A stretch of DNA of 46,254 nt from Acidobacteria bacterium RIFCSPLOWO2_12_FULL_66_21 (GCA_001767455.1 MELC01000070.1:1-46254); one strand, 5' to 3'. Counted from the first letter of the stretch, positions 24,123-31,617 are shown. Notes: generated by a model from the letters alone, not told the origin. Program-made: numbers and translations.

Positions 24123-24638
24123 ATGTACGAGGATCTGGACCACCGCTACCGGCAATGGCGCGCCGCCGACGAGGACGGACGCGACGAAGACGCGGATGCC
24201 GCCTTCGGGGTCGTGTTCGGCGCGGTGCCCGAGCCCGCCGTTTCTCAGGCATTCACCGCGGCGACGATGGCGCGCATCGCAGACGTGGCTGTCCGCGAGG
24301 CGCGGGCGGCGAAGCAACGGCGAAGGGCGGTGCTGGCCGGCGGTTTCGCGGCCGCGGTGGTGAGCGTGTATTTCGGGGCGGGGCTGCTCGTGTCGGGCCT
24401 GTCGGCGATCTTCGGCAAGCTGTTCGATGTGTTCGTGGCACTCACGGTGCGCACCGCCGACGGCGTGCAGGCCGGCGCGGGTGCCTGGAACGTCCTCGCG
24501 AGCCTCGGACGCGCGCTCGGGGCGTTTGTCGCGGATCCGGCGGTGACCTTCGGGCTGATTGCGATCCAAGGCGTCGCGATTGCCGCCCTCGTCACCCTGC
24601 AGCGTCTTCTCGGGTCTGAGGAGGACTCGTTCAAATGA
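24123..24638 (+). CDS. Membrane protein downstream of the ECF sigma factor (possible anti-sigma)
   Basis: 171 residues. An acidic, soluble N-terminal part (about 1-65, 'YEDLDHRYRQWRAADEDGRDED') is followed by two hydrophobic segments (about 70-95 and 138-160) and a short acidic tail. The cytoplasmic head plus membrane anchor beside an ECF sigma gene suggests sigma sequestration. However, the zinc motif HxxxCxxC of common anti-sigma domains is absent, so this is inference from position. It overlaps the next gene by 4 bp (ATGA), linking it to the polymer-forming protein. Confidence 0.65.
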   Translation: MYEDLDHRYRQWRAADEDGRDEDADAAFGVVFGAVPEPAVSQAFTAATMARIADVAVREARAAKQRRRAVLAGGFAAAVVSVYFGAGLLVSGLSAIFGKLFDVFVALTVRTADGVQAGAGAWNVLASLGRALGAFVADPAVTFGLIAIQGVAIAALVTLQRLLGSEEDSFK

Positions 24639-25981
24639 GGCGATGGACAGCGTTGGTAATCGTTCTCGCGGTCGTCTGCACGGCTGGCGCGGCGGGGCAA
24701 CCGGCGTCCGACGATCAGCGCCAACTGAGAACTCGCATCGAGCAACGGTACGACATCGTGCCGCTGACAGAGGGCCTTGCGCTCAGGCCGAAATCGCGCT
24801 CCGGCGACGTGCGGCTCATCGAGGTCGCTGCCGGCGTGATCGCGATCAACGGGGACGCGGTGACGGGCCGCGAGCTGCGCGAGCGCGTCGGCGCCGATGC
24901 CGACCTCATCCTGCGGCTGTCGTATCTCACGACGGACGAGCGGCGCGCCTTCCTGCGCTCGCAGGATGAAGCCGCCGAAGCGCCGGCAGCGATCGAACCG
25001 CCGGCGACGTCTCCCCCGCAGCCCCGCGCGGACGACGCGGCGGATCGCGCGAGACGGCGCTCGCGCGGCGATCGCGTCCGCATCTTCGGGTCCGTCGTGG
25101 TCCCCGAAGGCGAAGAAGTGACCGGCCAGGCGGTTGCGGTGATGGGCTCCGTCCACGTCGACGGCGAAGTGGACGACCAGGTCGTGGCGGTGCTCGGTTC
25201 CGTCACGCTGGGGCCGCACGCGATCGTGCGCGGCGACGTCGTGGCGGTCGGCGGCCGCGTGAACCGCGCGGAGGGCGCGCAGATCCGCGGAGGCGTCACC
25301 GAGGTCTCGATGGGTGACCTTGCCGTCCACTCGAACCACTACCGCTGGTTCAGTCCGCGGTCGACGTTGTGGTATCTCGTGGGATTCGGGGCGCTCCCGC
25401 GGCTCATTGGCAGTACGTTTCACTTCGTGCTGCTCGCGATGTTCGCCTGCATCGCGCTGGTCGTGGCGCGGGGCGCCGTCGAAGGCTCCGCCGAGCGTGT
25501 CAGCAGCAATCCGGTGAAGGCGACCGCCATCGGTCTGGCAGCCGAGGTCCTGCTCGCGCCCGCGTTCCTGCTGACCGCGATCGTGCTCGCGATCTCCATC
25601 ATCGGGATTCCGCTGCTCCTGCTGATGCCCTTCGCGTTCTTCGCGCTCCTGCTCGTCGCGCTGGCGGGGTTCAGCGGGACGGCCTGTGCCATCGGACGAT
25701 GGGCGCGTGGCCGGTTCGGCCTCGCGCACTCCGCGGCGTTTGTCGACATCATCATTGGCGTGTTCCTGATCCTGCTGCCGCTGCTGCTCGGCCGGTTGCT
25801 CGCGCTCGGCGGCTGGCCCCTGAGTCCGTTTGCCGGCCTGTTGCTGGCGACCGGCATCGGGCTGGAGTTCCTCGCGTGGACCAGCGGCTTCGGGGCCGTG
25901 CTGGAGAACGCGTTGTCGCGCTGGCAGGCGCGTCGCGCCGCCCGGGCGCCGATCGCCGCGCCGCCCCCGGTGATACCGTAA
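24635..25981 (+). CDS. Membrane-anchored polymer-forming (bactofilin-like) protein
   Basis: 448 residues. The signal peptide is at about 1-20, followed by an Arg/Glu-rich region. Residues about 145-235 form a right-handed beta-helix-like stretch with repeated short strands ('VRIFGSVVVPEGEEVTG', 'AVAVMGSVHVDGEVDD', 'VVAVLGSVTLGPHAIV', 'DVVAVGGRVNRAEGAQIRGG'). This is the pattern of bactofilin/polymer-forming cytoskeletal domains. Several membrane helices fill about 250-420, with a Pro/Ala-rich tail. Because of the signal peptide the beta-helix probably faces the periplasm, unlike classical cytoplasmic bactofilins. Co-transcription with the sigma factor and putative anti-sigma suggests an envelope-stress or cell-shape role. 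Confidence 0.78.
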   Translation: MRRWTALVIVLAVVCTAGAAGQPASDDQRQLRTRIEQRYDIVPLTEGLALRPKSRSGDVRLIEVAAGVIAINGDAVTGRELRERVGADADLILRLSYLTTDERRAFLRSQDEAAEAPAAIEPPATSPPQPRADDAADRARRRSRGDRVRIFGSVVVPEGEEVTGQAVAVMGSVHVDGEVDDQVVAVLGSVTLGPHAIVRGDVVAVGGRVNRAEGAQIRGGVTEVSMGDLAVHSNHYRWFSPRSTLWYLVGFGALPRLIGSTFHFVLLAMFACIALVVARGAVEGSAERVSSNPVKATAIGLAAEVLLAPAFLLTAIVLAISIIGIPLLLLMPFAFFALLLVALAGFSGTACAIGRWARGRFGLAHSAAFVDIIIGVFLILLPLLLGRLLALGGWPLSPFAGLLLATGIGLEFLAWTSGFGAVLENALSRWQARRAARAPIAAPPPVIP

Positions 25982-26348
25982 GATCGGACTTTTGACGGGG
26001 CCGGCCGTGGAATTTCTCGCGACGCGGGTCCGCAAGAGCATCCGCCGGTTGCCAGATACGCTTTTTGTGCGTGGTGTGGAAATCCGGCACATTGTCTCGG
26101 CCGCGACCCCTAAGCCCCATGAGCTGAGCGAGTTCGCGCGGGAATCTGAAGGCCGGGTCATCTATCCGGGGGTTTTGTAGCCTGCAGAGGTCAATTGGCG
26201 GGCCGCTCGAACGGCTCGGCGGGCATCAGTTCAACTCCAGTCTTTTCAGTGATTTTCCTGCCGGAAGGGAACCAAAGACCCCGGTCGTCGGTCTAAGACA
26301 ATACCTGGCGCTGGGATTGCATTGAGGGCCAGCGACGGAGGTGCTGTG
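25982..26348 (+). other. 367-bp gap with a weak ORF and an ECF-type promoter
   Basis: A 62-codon frame from TTG 25992 to 26180 lacks a Shine-Dalgarno and resembles nothing I know; I do not call it as a gene. Base composition here is less GC-rich than in flanking genes. The right part holds the promoter-like element at 26268-26296. Confidence 0.5.
26268..26296 (+). promoter_or_regulatory. ECF-sigma-type promoter (GGAACC-N17-GTCTAA)
   Basis: GGAACC (26268-26273) is followed 17 nt later by GTCTAA (26291-26296). This is the bipartite layout of many ECF-sigma promoters (GGAAC near -35, GTC/CGTC near -10). It is about 50 bp upstream of the small gene at 26349. It may or may not be read by the sigma factor at 23412. 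Confidence 0.45.
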
Positions 26349-26594
26349 ATGACAGGTCCTGCTGGTTCTCTGAACTACGTGAGGCCCACCCCCACGGTCT
26401 TCGAGCTCGAGGCCCTGGAGGGCCTGCCGTGTGGCTGCGTCACGGCGGCGTATCGCGCCCGGCCGTGGGACGTCTCCGTCGTTTCGGTCGAAGCGAAAGG
26501 GCCGCACTGCATTCTGGCGGGTCATACCAGCGGCCAGATCCTGCGTCTCGGCGATCCCGAAGAGTTCGACGACGAGGGGGAGTCCGACGAATAG
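26349..26594 (+). CDS. Small hypothetical protein, 81 residues
   Basis: ATG 26349 has a strong Shine-Dalgarno (GGAGGT, 26337-26342). The product is a compact beta-rich protein ('CGCVTAAYRARPWDVSVVSVEAKGP', 'GHTSGQILRLGDPEEF') with a very acidic tail. It has no signal peptide or membrane segment. Function is unknown. The upstream ECF-type promoter suggests stress control. A 9-bp stem hairpin lies just after the stop. Confidence 0.7.
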   Translation: MTGPAGSLNYVRPTPTVFELEALEGLPCGCVTAAYRARPWDVSVVSVEAKGPHCILAGHTSGQILRLGDPEEFDDEGESDE

Positions 26595-26600
26595 CGTAAA

Positions 26601-26783
26601 TCAGACGCCGCGCGCCGCGCGGCGTTCGCCCCACGCTGTCGCGCGCTTCTCCGCTTCCTCCCGCGTTTCCCCCACCAACACGATCGCATCCTGAGGCTTG
26701 CCGTTGCTGTCGGGCACCCAGGCGACCCAGTGCGCGCCGCTCGCCTCGCTGTGAATCCGCACACCCGTCTCGTTATCGGCCAT
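26601..26783 (-). CDS. Small hypothetical protein, 60 residues
   Basis: ATG at 26783 gives a 60-residue soluble protein: beta strands ('GVRIHSEASGAHWVAWVPDS', 'QDAIVLVGETREEAE') and a basic C-terminal helix. The fold pattern, a small sheet with a final helix starting 'TREEAEKRA', is like small HicB-type or DUF proteins, but I do not recognise it. An upstream in-frame extension to 26906 is unlikely because it overlaps the promoter region of the zinc-ribbon gene. It diverges from the gene at 26912. Confidence 0.65.
   Translation of the reverse strand: MADNETGVRIHSEASGAHWVAWVPDSNGKPQDAIVLVGETREEAEKRATAWGERRAARGV
26605..26625. terminator. Hairpin between convergent small genes
   Basis: ACGCCGCGC (26605-26613) and GCGCGGCGT (26617-26625) form a perfect 9-bp stem with a 3-nt loop. 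It is 10 bp after the stop of the plus-strand gene and also codes for the C-terminus of the minus-strand gene. There is no T-tract, so terminator function is inferred from position and stem strength. Confidence 0.45.
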
Positions 26784-26911
26784 GAAGTGAATCGTATACC
26801 CGCGCGCGGGTGGCCGGTGCCCCGAAGATCTTGATTGCGTATGGGAAAGCCGTTCTCGTACAATTCGAAGGTTTGGCATCGGCCGTATCGGCCGAGAGGA
26901 GCGCAATCTAG

Positions 26912-27133
26912 ATGGCCCTGACTTGTCCGAGCTGCGGGAACGACCGAAACTTCCTGGTCAAGACCCTGCAGATGCACGTCGTACAGCTGCACGACTCACG
27001 CGTGGAGGCCAATGAAGAGGGGCGTCCGGCGGTGATCGAAGTGCTCTGCGACGAGTGCGAAATGGCGTTGAATTTCTCCGATTTCGAGGAAGACGTTCGC
27101 AACGAAATGCTGCTGACGCTCGGCGCCCGCTGA
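26912..27133 (+). CDS. Small zinc-ribbon protein, 73 residues
   Basis: Two CxxC pairs, C5/C8 ('CPSCGN') and C46/C49 ('CDECEM'), form a likely zinc ribbon around a short sheet; an acidic helix follows ('FSDFEEDVRNEML'). The Shine-Dalgarno AGAGGAG is at 26895-26901. A TTGCGT-N18-TACAAT promoter-like element lies at 26835-26864. The role is unknown; such ribbons often bind RNA, DNA or partner proteins. It converges with a second zinc-ribbon gene 7 bp downstream. Confidence 0.8.
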   Translation: MALTCPSCGNDRNFLVKTLQMHVVQLHDSRVEANEEGRPAVIEVLCDECEMALNFSDFEEDVRNEMLLTLGAR

Positions 27134-27140
27134 GCGTACG

Positions 27141-27299
27141 TCACCCTTCCGTCGCATCCGCCTCCTCGAAATAATCGCACTCGGGGCAGACCCACTCCCG
27201 GACCCGCCGTACCGACGGTTCACGCTGGCCTGCAGCCCGTTCCTCGACGTCGCGGACGCTCAGGCGCATCTGCTCCCCGCACATCGGGCATTCCTTCAT
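27141..27299 (-). CDS. Small zinc-ribbon protein, 52 residues
   Basis: Reading the minus strand from ATG 27299 gives 'MKECPMCGEQMRL' at the start and 'REWVCPECDYFEEA' near the end, with zinc ligands C4/C7 and C38/C41. Both CxxC pairs and the even spacing make a real gene likely in spite of the size. The 30 residues between the pairs are charged ('VRDVEERAAGQREPSVRRVR'). This layout resembles YgiT-type antitoxin zinc domains, but no HTH or toxin gene follows. It converges with the zinc-ribbon gene ending at 27133. Confidence 0.7.
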   Translation of the reverse strand: MKECPMCGEQMRLSVRDVEERAAGQREPSVRRVREWVCPECDYFEEADATEG

Positions 27300-27407
27300 G
27301 AGCGGATTCTAGCACCGCGGCTGAGGCCCGTTCTTGACTTCATGCCGGCCGGCTCCTATCGTTGTCGGCGAGCGGCACCTTTTCTGCACCGCTCGGAACC
27401 TGAGGAG

Positions 27408-28007
27408 ATGCGCGACTACTACGACGTTCTGGGCGTATCGCCGGACGCGGGCGCCGACGAGATCAAGCGCGCGTACCGGCAGCTGGCCCGGCGCTATCAT
27501 CCCGACATTTCCGGGGACGATCGCACCGCGGTGTTTCTCGAGGCGTCACGCGCCTACGAAGTGTTGCGCGACCCCGAGCGCCGCCGGTCGTACGACACCC
27601 GCCGCGCCGATGGGCCGCTCGAGCGCCCGGAGTGGCTATCCGACGAGATTTCCGTGGACTTTCCGTCTGTGTCGAGTCTGCTCGACCGCATGCGGGATTC
27701 CTTTTTCGGGGCGGTGCCTTCCGGGGCGCTTTCGGCTGAGGTGTGCCTGACGCCGCAGGAGGCGTTCTGGGGGGCGGTGGTGCCGCTTCACGTCCCCGTT
27801 CGGGGGACGTGCACGCGCTGCGGCGGCCGCGGCGAGGTCTGGTCGGACTGGTGCGCGGCGTGCGGGGGCGGCGGCGAAGTCACGCTGATGCACCCGGTGC
27901 AGTTGCGCGTGCCCGCCGGCGTGCGCGAAGCGACGCGTTTCCGTTTCAGCGTTCGGTCGCGCGGCGCGCCGCCGACACTCGTCGAAGTGCGCATCACTGT
28001 GCGGTAA
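27408..28007 (+). CDS. Short DnaJ-like co-chaperone with half zinc domain
   Basis: 199 residues from ATG 27408. The J domain (about 4-64) has the Hsp70-stimulating tripeptide H31-P32-D33. After a linker comes a reduced zinc module with only two CxxC pairs, C135/C138 ('CTRCGGRGE') and C149/C152 ('CAACGGGGE'), where full DnaJ has four CxxCxGxG repeats. A single substrate-binding-type beta segment follows ('VTLMHPVQLRVPAGVREATRF'). The Gly/Phe linker and the second C-terminal domain are missing. This is a compact type of its own, not a truncation, since its frame is clean and ends properly. A dedicated DnaK client role is plausible. The Shine-Dalgarno GAGGAG overlaps the ATG closely. Confidence 0.85.
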   Translation: MRDYYDVLGVSPDAGADEIKRAYRQLARRYHPDISGDDRTAVFLEASRAYEVLRDPERRRSYDTRRADGPLERPEWLSDEISVDFPSVSSLLDRMRDSFFGAVPSGALSAEVCLTPQEAFWGAVVPLHVPVRGTCTRCGGRGEVWSDWCAACGGGGEVTLMHPVQLRVPAGVREATRFRFSVRSRGAPPTLVEVRITVR

Positions 28008-28059
28008 CACGGCAACACTGCAGCACGGAATCCACGGAAAGCACGGAAGTACACGGAAT
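28008..28059. repeat. ACACGGAA-type repeat tract 1
   Basis: Imperfect copies of (A/C)ACGGAA with variable spacers fill the gap between the DnaJ-like gene and the next gene. The ATG of the next gene (28058) is formed by the last copy (ACACGGAATG). Related tracts occur at 29889-29948 and 31640-31697. Confidence 0.85.
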
Positions 28060-28435
28060 GCGGCCGCACCTCGATCTCCTCGGGATTCTCCAGATGGTCT
28101 GGGGTGCGATCGGGCTCCTGCTTGGCGTCACGATTCTGCTGCTGGCGATGGGCGCCGTGGCGATCGGGTTCACGTCGACCGACGATCGCCTGGCGGCCGG
28201 CATCACCGCGATCGGGTTCGTCGTGTTTGCCGTGGCGCTTCTTGCCGGGGGCGGCGCCAACGCCTGGGCGGGACGCGCCCTGCGCCGGGAGCAGCCCGCG
28301 GGCCGCACGGCGGTGCTCTGGCTCGCCGTGCTCAACCTCTTCGTGCTGCCATTCGGCACGGCGCTCGGGATCTATGCCTTCTGGGTGCTGCTCCACAACG
28401 AGACACGCGCCGTGTTCGTGAGCACCGGTGGCTGA
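28058..28435 (+). CDS. Small membrane protein, 125 residues
   Basis: Three or four hydrophobic segments: about 8-38, 48-68 and 85-112. There is a Gly/Ala-rich turn ('GGGANAWAGRALRREQPAGRT') and a short C-terminal tail. It looks like a small integral membrane protein of the DUF4870-like or 'hypothetical inner membrane' kind; I do not recognise a named family. The stop overlaps the GTG of the following DUF4870-like gene by 8 bp. The start codon lies within the preceding repeat tract and has only a weak Shine-Dalgarno. Confidence 0.7.
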   Translation: MRPHLDLLGILQMVWGAIGLLLGVTILLLAMGAVAIGFTSTDDRLAAGITAIGFVVFAVALLAGGGANAWAGRALRREQPAGRTAVLWLAVLNLFVLPFGTALGIYAFWVLLHNETRAVFVSTGG

Positions 28436-28775
28436 CGTGCAGGGCACGGAGAAGACCGCCAGCGGGCTCGACGAAAACGTGGCGGCGGCGCTCGCCTACT
28501 CGCTGGGCTGGATCACCGGCATCGTGTTCCTGATGAAAGAGCCCACGAACCGTTTCGTCCGCTTCCATGCCATGCAGTCCACGATTGCCTTTGGCGCCCT
28601 CAGTGTCGCGTTCGTGCTGCTGCAGTCAATCCCCATCCTCGGGATGCTCATCACGGTCTTCCTCGTCATCCCGCTCTCCGCCGTTCTGTGGCTCGTCCTC
28701 ATGTTCAAGGCATATCAGGGCGAGAAGTTCAAGCTCCCGATCGCCGGCGACATGGCCGAACAGCGGATCCTGTAG
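28428..28775 (+). CDS. DUF4870/Tic20-like small membrane protein
   Basis: 115 residues. An N-terminal soluble part with 'AALAYSLGWITGIVFLM' is followed by 'EPTNRFVRFHAMQSTIAFG', the recognisable DUF4870 signature. Two more hydrophobic segments and 'FKAYQGEKFKLPIAGDMAE' close the protein, also typical. Function of the family is unknown. GTG 28428 overlaps the upstream gene. Confidence 0.85.
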   Translation: MADVQGTEKTASGLDENVAAALAYSLGWITGIVFLMKEPTNRFVRFHAMQSTIAFGALSVAFVLLQSIPILGMLITVFLVIPLSAVLWLVLMFKAYQGEKFKLPIAGDMAEQRIL

Positions 28776-28798
28776 GGGCCGTTCGCGAACGGCCCTAC
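28772..28798. terminator. Near-perfect palindrome after the DUF4870-like gene
   Basis: GTAGGG-G-CCGTTCGCGAACGG-CCCTAC is a long palindrome with one extra G in the left arm. It overlaps the stop codon of the upstream gene (TAG at 28773-28775) and lies just before the Mrp -10 element. Such palindromes are common dispersed intergenic repeats, and this one can fold as a strong hairpin. Confidence 0.65.
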
Positions 28799-28800
28799 GG

Positions 28801-28812
28801 TACAATGTTCGG
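28801..28812 (+). promoter_or_regulatory. -10 element for a probable leaderless mrp transcript
   Basis: TACAAT (28801-28806) is followed by exactly 6 nt and then ATG 28813; no Shine-Dalgarno is present. Transcription would start at the A of the ATG. The spacing is the same as at the ArsR gene (1398-1410). Confidence 0.5.
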
Positions 28813-29889
28813 ATGGTTTCCGAAGCCGCCGTGCTGGACGCGCTGAAGGCCGTCCGCGACCCCGACCTCAACCGCGACATCGTCAGCCTCAAGTTCATCA
28901 AGAACCTGCGGATCGAGGGTGGGCGCATTTCGTTCGCCATTGAGCTCACCACTCCTGCCTGTCCCATGAAGGACAAGATGAAGGAGCAGGCGCGCGCCGT
29001 TGTTGCCGCTCTTTCCGGCGTCGCCGCGGTGGACATCGAAATGACCGCGCAGGTCCGCGCGGCCGTCACGGGAGACCTCAGCAAGGCTCCCGTCCCGGGC
29101 GTCAAGAACATCATCGCCGTCGGCGCCGGCAAGGGGGGCGTGGGCAAGACGACGGTTGCCGTGAACCTGGCGATCGCGTTGAGCCAGTGCGGCGGGCGCG
29201 TCGCCATCATCGACGGCGATATCTACGGTCCGAACGTGCCGCTGATGCTTGGCATCCAGACGCAGCTCACGACCGACGGCAGCAAGATTGTGCCCGCGGA
29301 GCAGTACGGCATCAAGCTGGTTTCAATGGCGTTCCTGACCGGCGACGATGCGCCGGTGATCTGGCGCGGGCCGATGCTCCACGGCGTCATCCAGCAGTTC
29401 TTCAGGGAAGTGCGGTGGGAGAACATCGACTACCTGATCGTCGACATGCCGCCGGGGACCGGGGACATCGCGCTCAGCCTCAGCCAGACGGTGCCGGTGT
29501 CCGGCAGCGTCGTGGTGACGACGCCGCAGATCGTGTCGGTCGCCGACACGCGGCGCGCCGTCCGGATGTATCAGAAACTGAACGTGCCGCCGCTCGGACT
29601 CATCGAGAACATGAGCCACTTCGTGTGCACGGAGTGCCGCCACGAAAGCGACATCTTCGGCAAGGGAGGCGGCGAAGCGCTGGCCGAGGAGATGTCGATT
29701 CCGTTCCTCGGGCGCATCCCGATTTACGAGCCGATTCGGATTGGCGGCGACACCGGCGTGCCGATCGCCGTGGGCGACCCGGCGTCTCCTGCCGCCGAGG
29801 CGTTCAGGATGGCCGCCGAGCGGCTGGCCGCGCAGTTGTCGATCGCCAGCTACAAGAAGAGCGCGATCCCGCTGATGCCCGTAAGGTGA
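28813..29889 (+). CDS. mrp: Mrp/ApbC-type iron-sulfur cluster carrier ATPase
   Basis: 358 residues. An N-terminal MIP18/DUF59 domain (about 1-80, 'AVRDPDLNRDIVSLKFIKNL', 'TTPACPM') is joined to a SIMIBI P-loop ATPase (about 97-350). The deviant Walker A is 'AGKGGVGKTT' (105-114), and 'IIDGDIYGPNVPLMLG' and 'DYLIVDMPPGTGD' are family signatures. C272-x2-C275 ('FVCTEC') is the pair that bridges an Fe-S cluster between two subunits. It delivers Fe-S clusters to apo-proteins in the cytoplasm. A link to cluster supply for the Ehr and AddB proteins is possible, but this is a housekeeping gene. It is a separate, probably leaderless transcript. Confidence 0.95.
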   Translation: MVSEAAVLDALKAVRDPDLNRDIVSLKFIKNLRIEGGRISFAIELTTPACPMKDKMKEQARAVVAALSGVAAVDIEMTAQVRAAVTGDLSKAPVPGVKNIIAVGAGKGGVGKTTVAVNLAIALSQCGGRVAIIDGDIYGPNVPLMLGIQTQLTTDGSKIVPAEQYGIKLVSMAFLTGDDAPVIWRGPMLHGVIQQFFREVRWENIDYLIVDMPPGTGDIALSLSQTVPVSGSVVVTTPQIVSVADTRRAVRMYQKLNVPPLGLIENMSHFVCTECRHESDIFGKGGGEALAEEMSIPFLGRIPIYEPIRIGGDTGVPIAVGDPASPAAEAFRMAAERLAAQLSIASYKKSAIPLMPVR

Positions 29890-29948
29890 CGCGGAAGAAC
29901 ACGGAAACACGGAAGAACACGGAAACACGGAAGCACACGGAAAGAACA
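29889..29948. repeat. ACACGGAA-type repeat tract 2
   Basis: About seven copies of ACGGAA(A/G) spaced by AACAC or CAC fill the region just after the mrp stop and before the DUF3347-like gene. This is the cleanest of the three tracts. Confidence 0.9.
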
Positions 29949-30008
29949 GGGCGTCGGTTTGACAACCAGCCACCTGCGGATGCAGGATCTTGCAATCCTG
30001 AGGTGATC

Positions 30009-30452
30009 ATGAAAAAAGTGGTCTGGACCGCGCTGATTGCCGGCGTGGTGCTCGTGGCCGGTCTGCGCGCGTCCGACGCCATGGAGGCGATCGTCCGCTC
30101 CTACCTGGATGTGCAGTCGCGGCTGGCCTCGGACAAGGTCGAGGGGATCGCGCCGGCGGCCCGTGCCATCGCCGCGCAGGCGGCTCGGATGGGCGAGGGT
30201 GGCGCGGCTATCGCGAAGTCGGCGCAGGCCCTGGAGCAGGCCGCCGACATCAAGGCTGCGCGCAAGGCGTTCGGCGATTTGAGCGATGCGGTGATTGCCG
30301 CGGCCAAGGCTGAGGGCTGGAAGGACCTGCCGGACGTGAAGGTCGCCTTCTGTCCGATGGCGAACCGATCCTGGATCCAGAAGGAAGATTCCATCCGCAA
30401 TCCGTACTACGGCACGTCGATGTTGACGTGCGGCAGCTTCACGAAGAAGTAG
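30009..30452 (+). CDS. Exported DUF3347-like metal-binding protein
   Basis: 147 residues. A signal peptide (about 1-22, 'KKVVWTALIAGVVLVAGLRA') is followed by a helical body. The C-terminal motif is 'VAFCPMANRSW' then 'SIRNPYYGTSMLTCGSF', with C115, M117, M138 and C141. This Cys/Met pattern matches the DUF3347 domain often found attached to CusB-type copper efflux adaptors in other phyla. Soft ligands suggest Cu(I) or another thiophilic metal in the periplasm. Here it is a free-standing protein, with no efflux pump beside it. It has a strong Shine-Dalgarno (GAGGTGATC before ATG 30009). The 3' end overlaps the convergent MFS gene by 14 bp. Confidence 0.8.
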   Translation: MKKVVWTALIAGVVLVAGLRASDAMEAIVRSYLDVQSRLASDKVEGIAPAARAIAAQAARMGEGGAAIAKSAQALEQAADIKAARKAFGDLSDAVIAAAKAEGWKDLPDVKVAFCPMANRSWIQKEDSIRNPYYGTSMLTCGSFTKK

Positions 30453-31617
30453 TCCCTCTCCTCATCAGGCGCCGCATGGCCGCGGCGCCCGCCATCGGCC
30501 CCGGCACGAGCAGAAGAAACGCCCACCGCCACCCGGCGTGTGCCGCCACGGCCGGCAGCAGCCGCATGCTCACCATCGTCAAGAGGAACCCCGCGCAGGT
30601 CTGAAGCGTCAGCGCCGTGCCGACGTGCGTGCGCGGACTGAATTCCGACACGAGGGCCGAGAACTGCGCCGAGTCCGCGACGACCGAGAAACCCCACACC
30701 ACGGCAAGCGCGAGCAGCAGCGGGATGGGGCCGCCATATACGGCGGACGCCGCCGCCGCGCAGGCGCCGCTCACAATCATCGCGAACCGGGCGACGCGCG
30801 CCTTCCCCCACTGATCCGCCCAGCGGCCTGCCATCACGCAGCCGATGGCGCCGCTGCCAATCGCGACGAAAGCGACGAGAGATCCTAAATGGCCAGGGTC
30901 GCCACGGCGTGCGGCAACAGACGCGGCGGCGTACGCCGCGATCCAGGTCCACATGGCGTACAGCTCCCACATGTGTCCGAGGTAGCCCAACGTCGACAGG
31001 CGAACGCCCCGGTTCCCAATCACCTGCCGCGCCGCGTGGGGATCGAACGGTGCGGAGGCCGTCACGTACGGTCCGTCCTTCACAGCCGCGATCACCACGA
31101 TCCCACCCGCCAGCGCGAGGGCGGAGGAGACCCACATCAGCATGCGCCACGGGACGGCCGCGGCTCCCCATGCCAGCAGATGCGGGAACGCCGATCCGAT
31201 CGTCAGCGCGCCGACGACGACGCCGAGCGCGGTGCCGCGGCGCTCGAGAAACCAGCCGGCCGCGATCTTGAGGCCGGGAGGATAGACGCAGGCCAGGGCG
31301 AAGCCTGTGGCGAGGCGCAGCGCGATGACGGTCGCGGCGTTGCCGGCGAATGGAATCATGCCGTTCGCGAGCGCGCCCGCGAGGCAGCCGGCCGCGAACA
31401 GCCGGCGCGGGTTGAGGACGTCCGCAAGGTTGAGGAGCGCGCTCGTGAGCGTGCCGGCGACGAATCCGGCCTGCACCGCCATCGTGAGCCACGCGGCACC
31501 GGGCCCGGAGAGCGACAGGTCGGCGGCGATCGCGGGAGCCGCGGCCGTCGCCGAGAACCAGAGGGTCATGCCAAGGAACTGGCCGACGGCAACGAGCAGC
31601 AGCATGCGGCGCGGCAT
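30439..31617 (-). CDS. MFS transporter
   Basis: 392 residues with about 12 hydrophobic segments and the MFS loops. 'DVLNPRRLFAAG' and 'LERRGTALGVVVGALTIGSA' lie in the first half, and 'AGRWADQWGKARVARFAM' is the repeated loop in the second half. The substrate cannot be told from sequence; the family resembles nitrate/cyanate-type or drug-type MFS members. On the minus strand a TAATAT hexamer (31626-31631) lies 8 nt before the ATG, so the transcript may be leaderless or nearly so. It diverges from the M16 operon across a repeat tract. Confidence 0.88.
   Translation of the reverse strand: MPRRMLLLVAVGQFLGMTLWFSATAAAPAIAADLSLSGPGAAWLTMAVQAGFVAGTLTSALLNLADVLNPRRLFAAGCLAGALANGMIPFAGNAATVIALRLATGFALACVYPPGLKIAAGWFLERRGTALGVVVGALTIGSAFPHLLAWGAAAVPWRMLMWVSSALALAGGIVVIAAVKDGPYVTASAPFDPHAARQVIGNRGVRLSTLGYLGHMWELYAMWTWIAAYAAASVAARRGDPGHLGSLVAFVAIGSGAIGCVMAGRWADQWGKARVARFAMIVSGACAAAASAVYGGPIPLLLALAVVWGFSVVADSAQFSALVSEFSPRTHVGTALTLQTCAGFLLTMVSMRLLPAVAAHAGWRWAFLLLVPGPMAGAAAMRRLMRRGTTSS

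Noticed and set aside
25992-26180. 62-codon frame from TTG in the gap before the 81-residue protein
   Set aside because: No Shine-Dalgarno, no recognisable motif and a non-standard start; too weak to call.
29889-29948. Direct repeats resembling a short CRISPR array
   Set aside because: Units are only about 6-10 bp with 3-5 bp spacers, and no cas genes are present.
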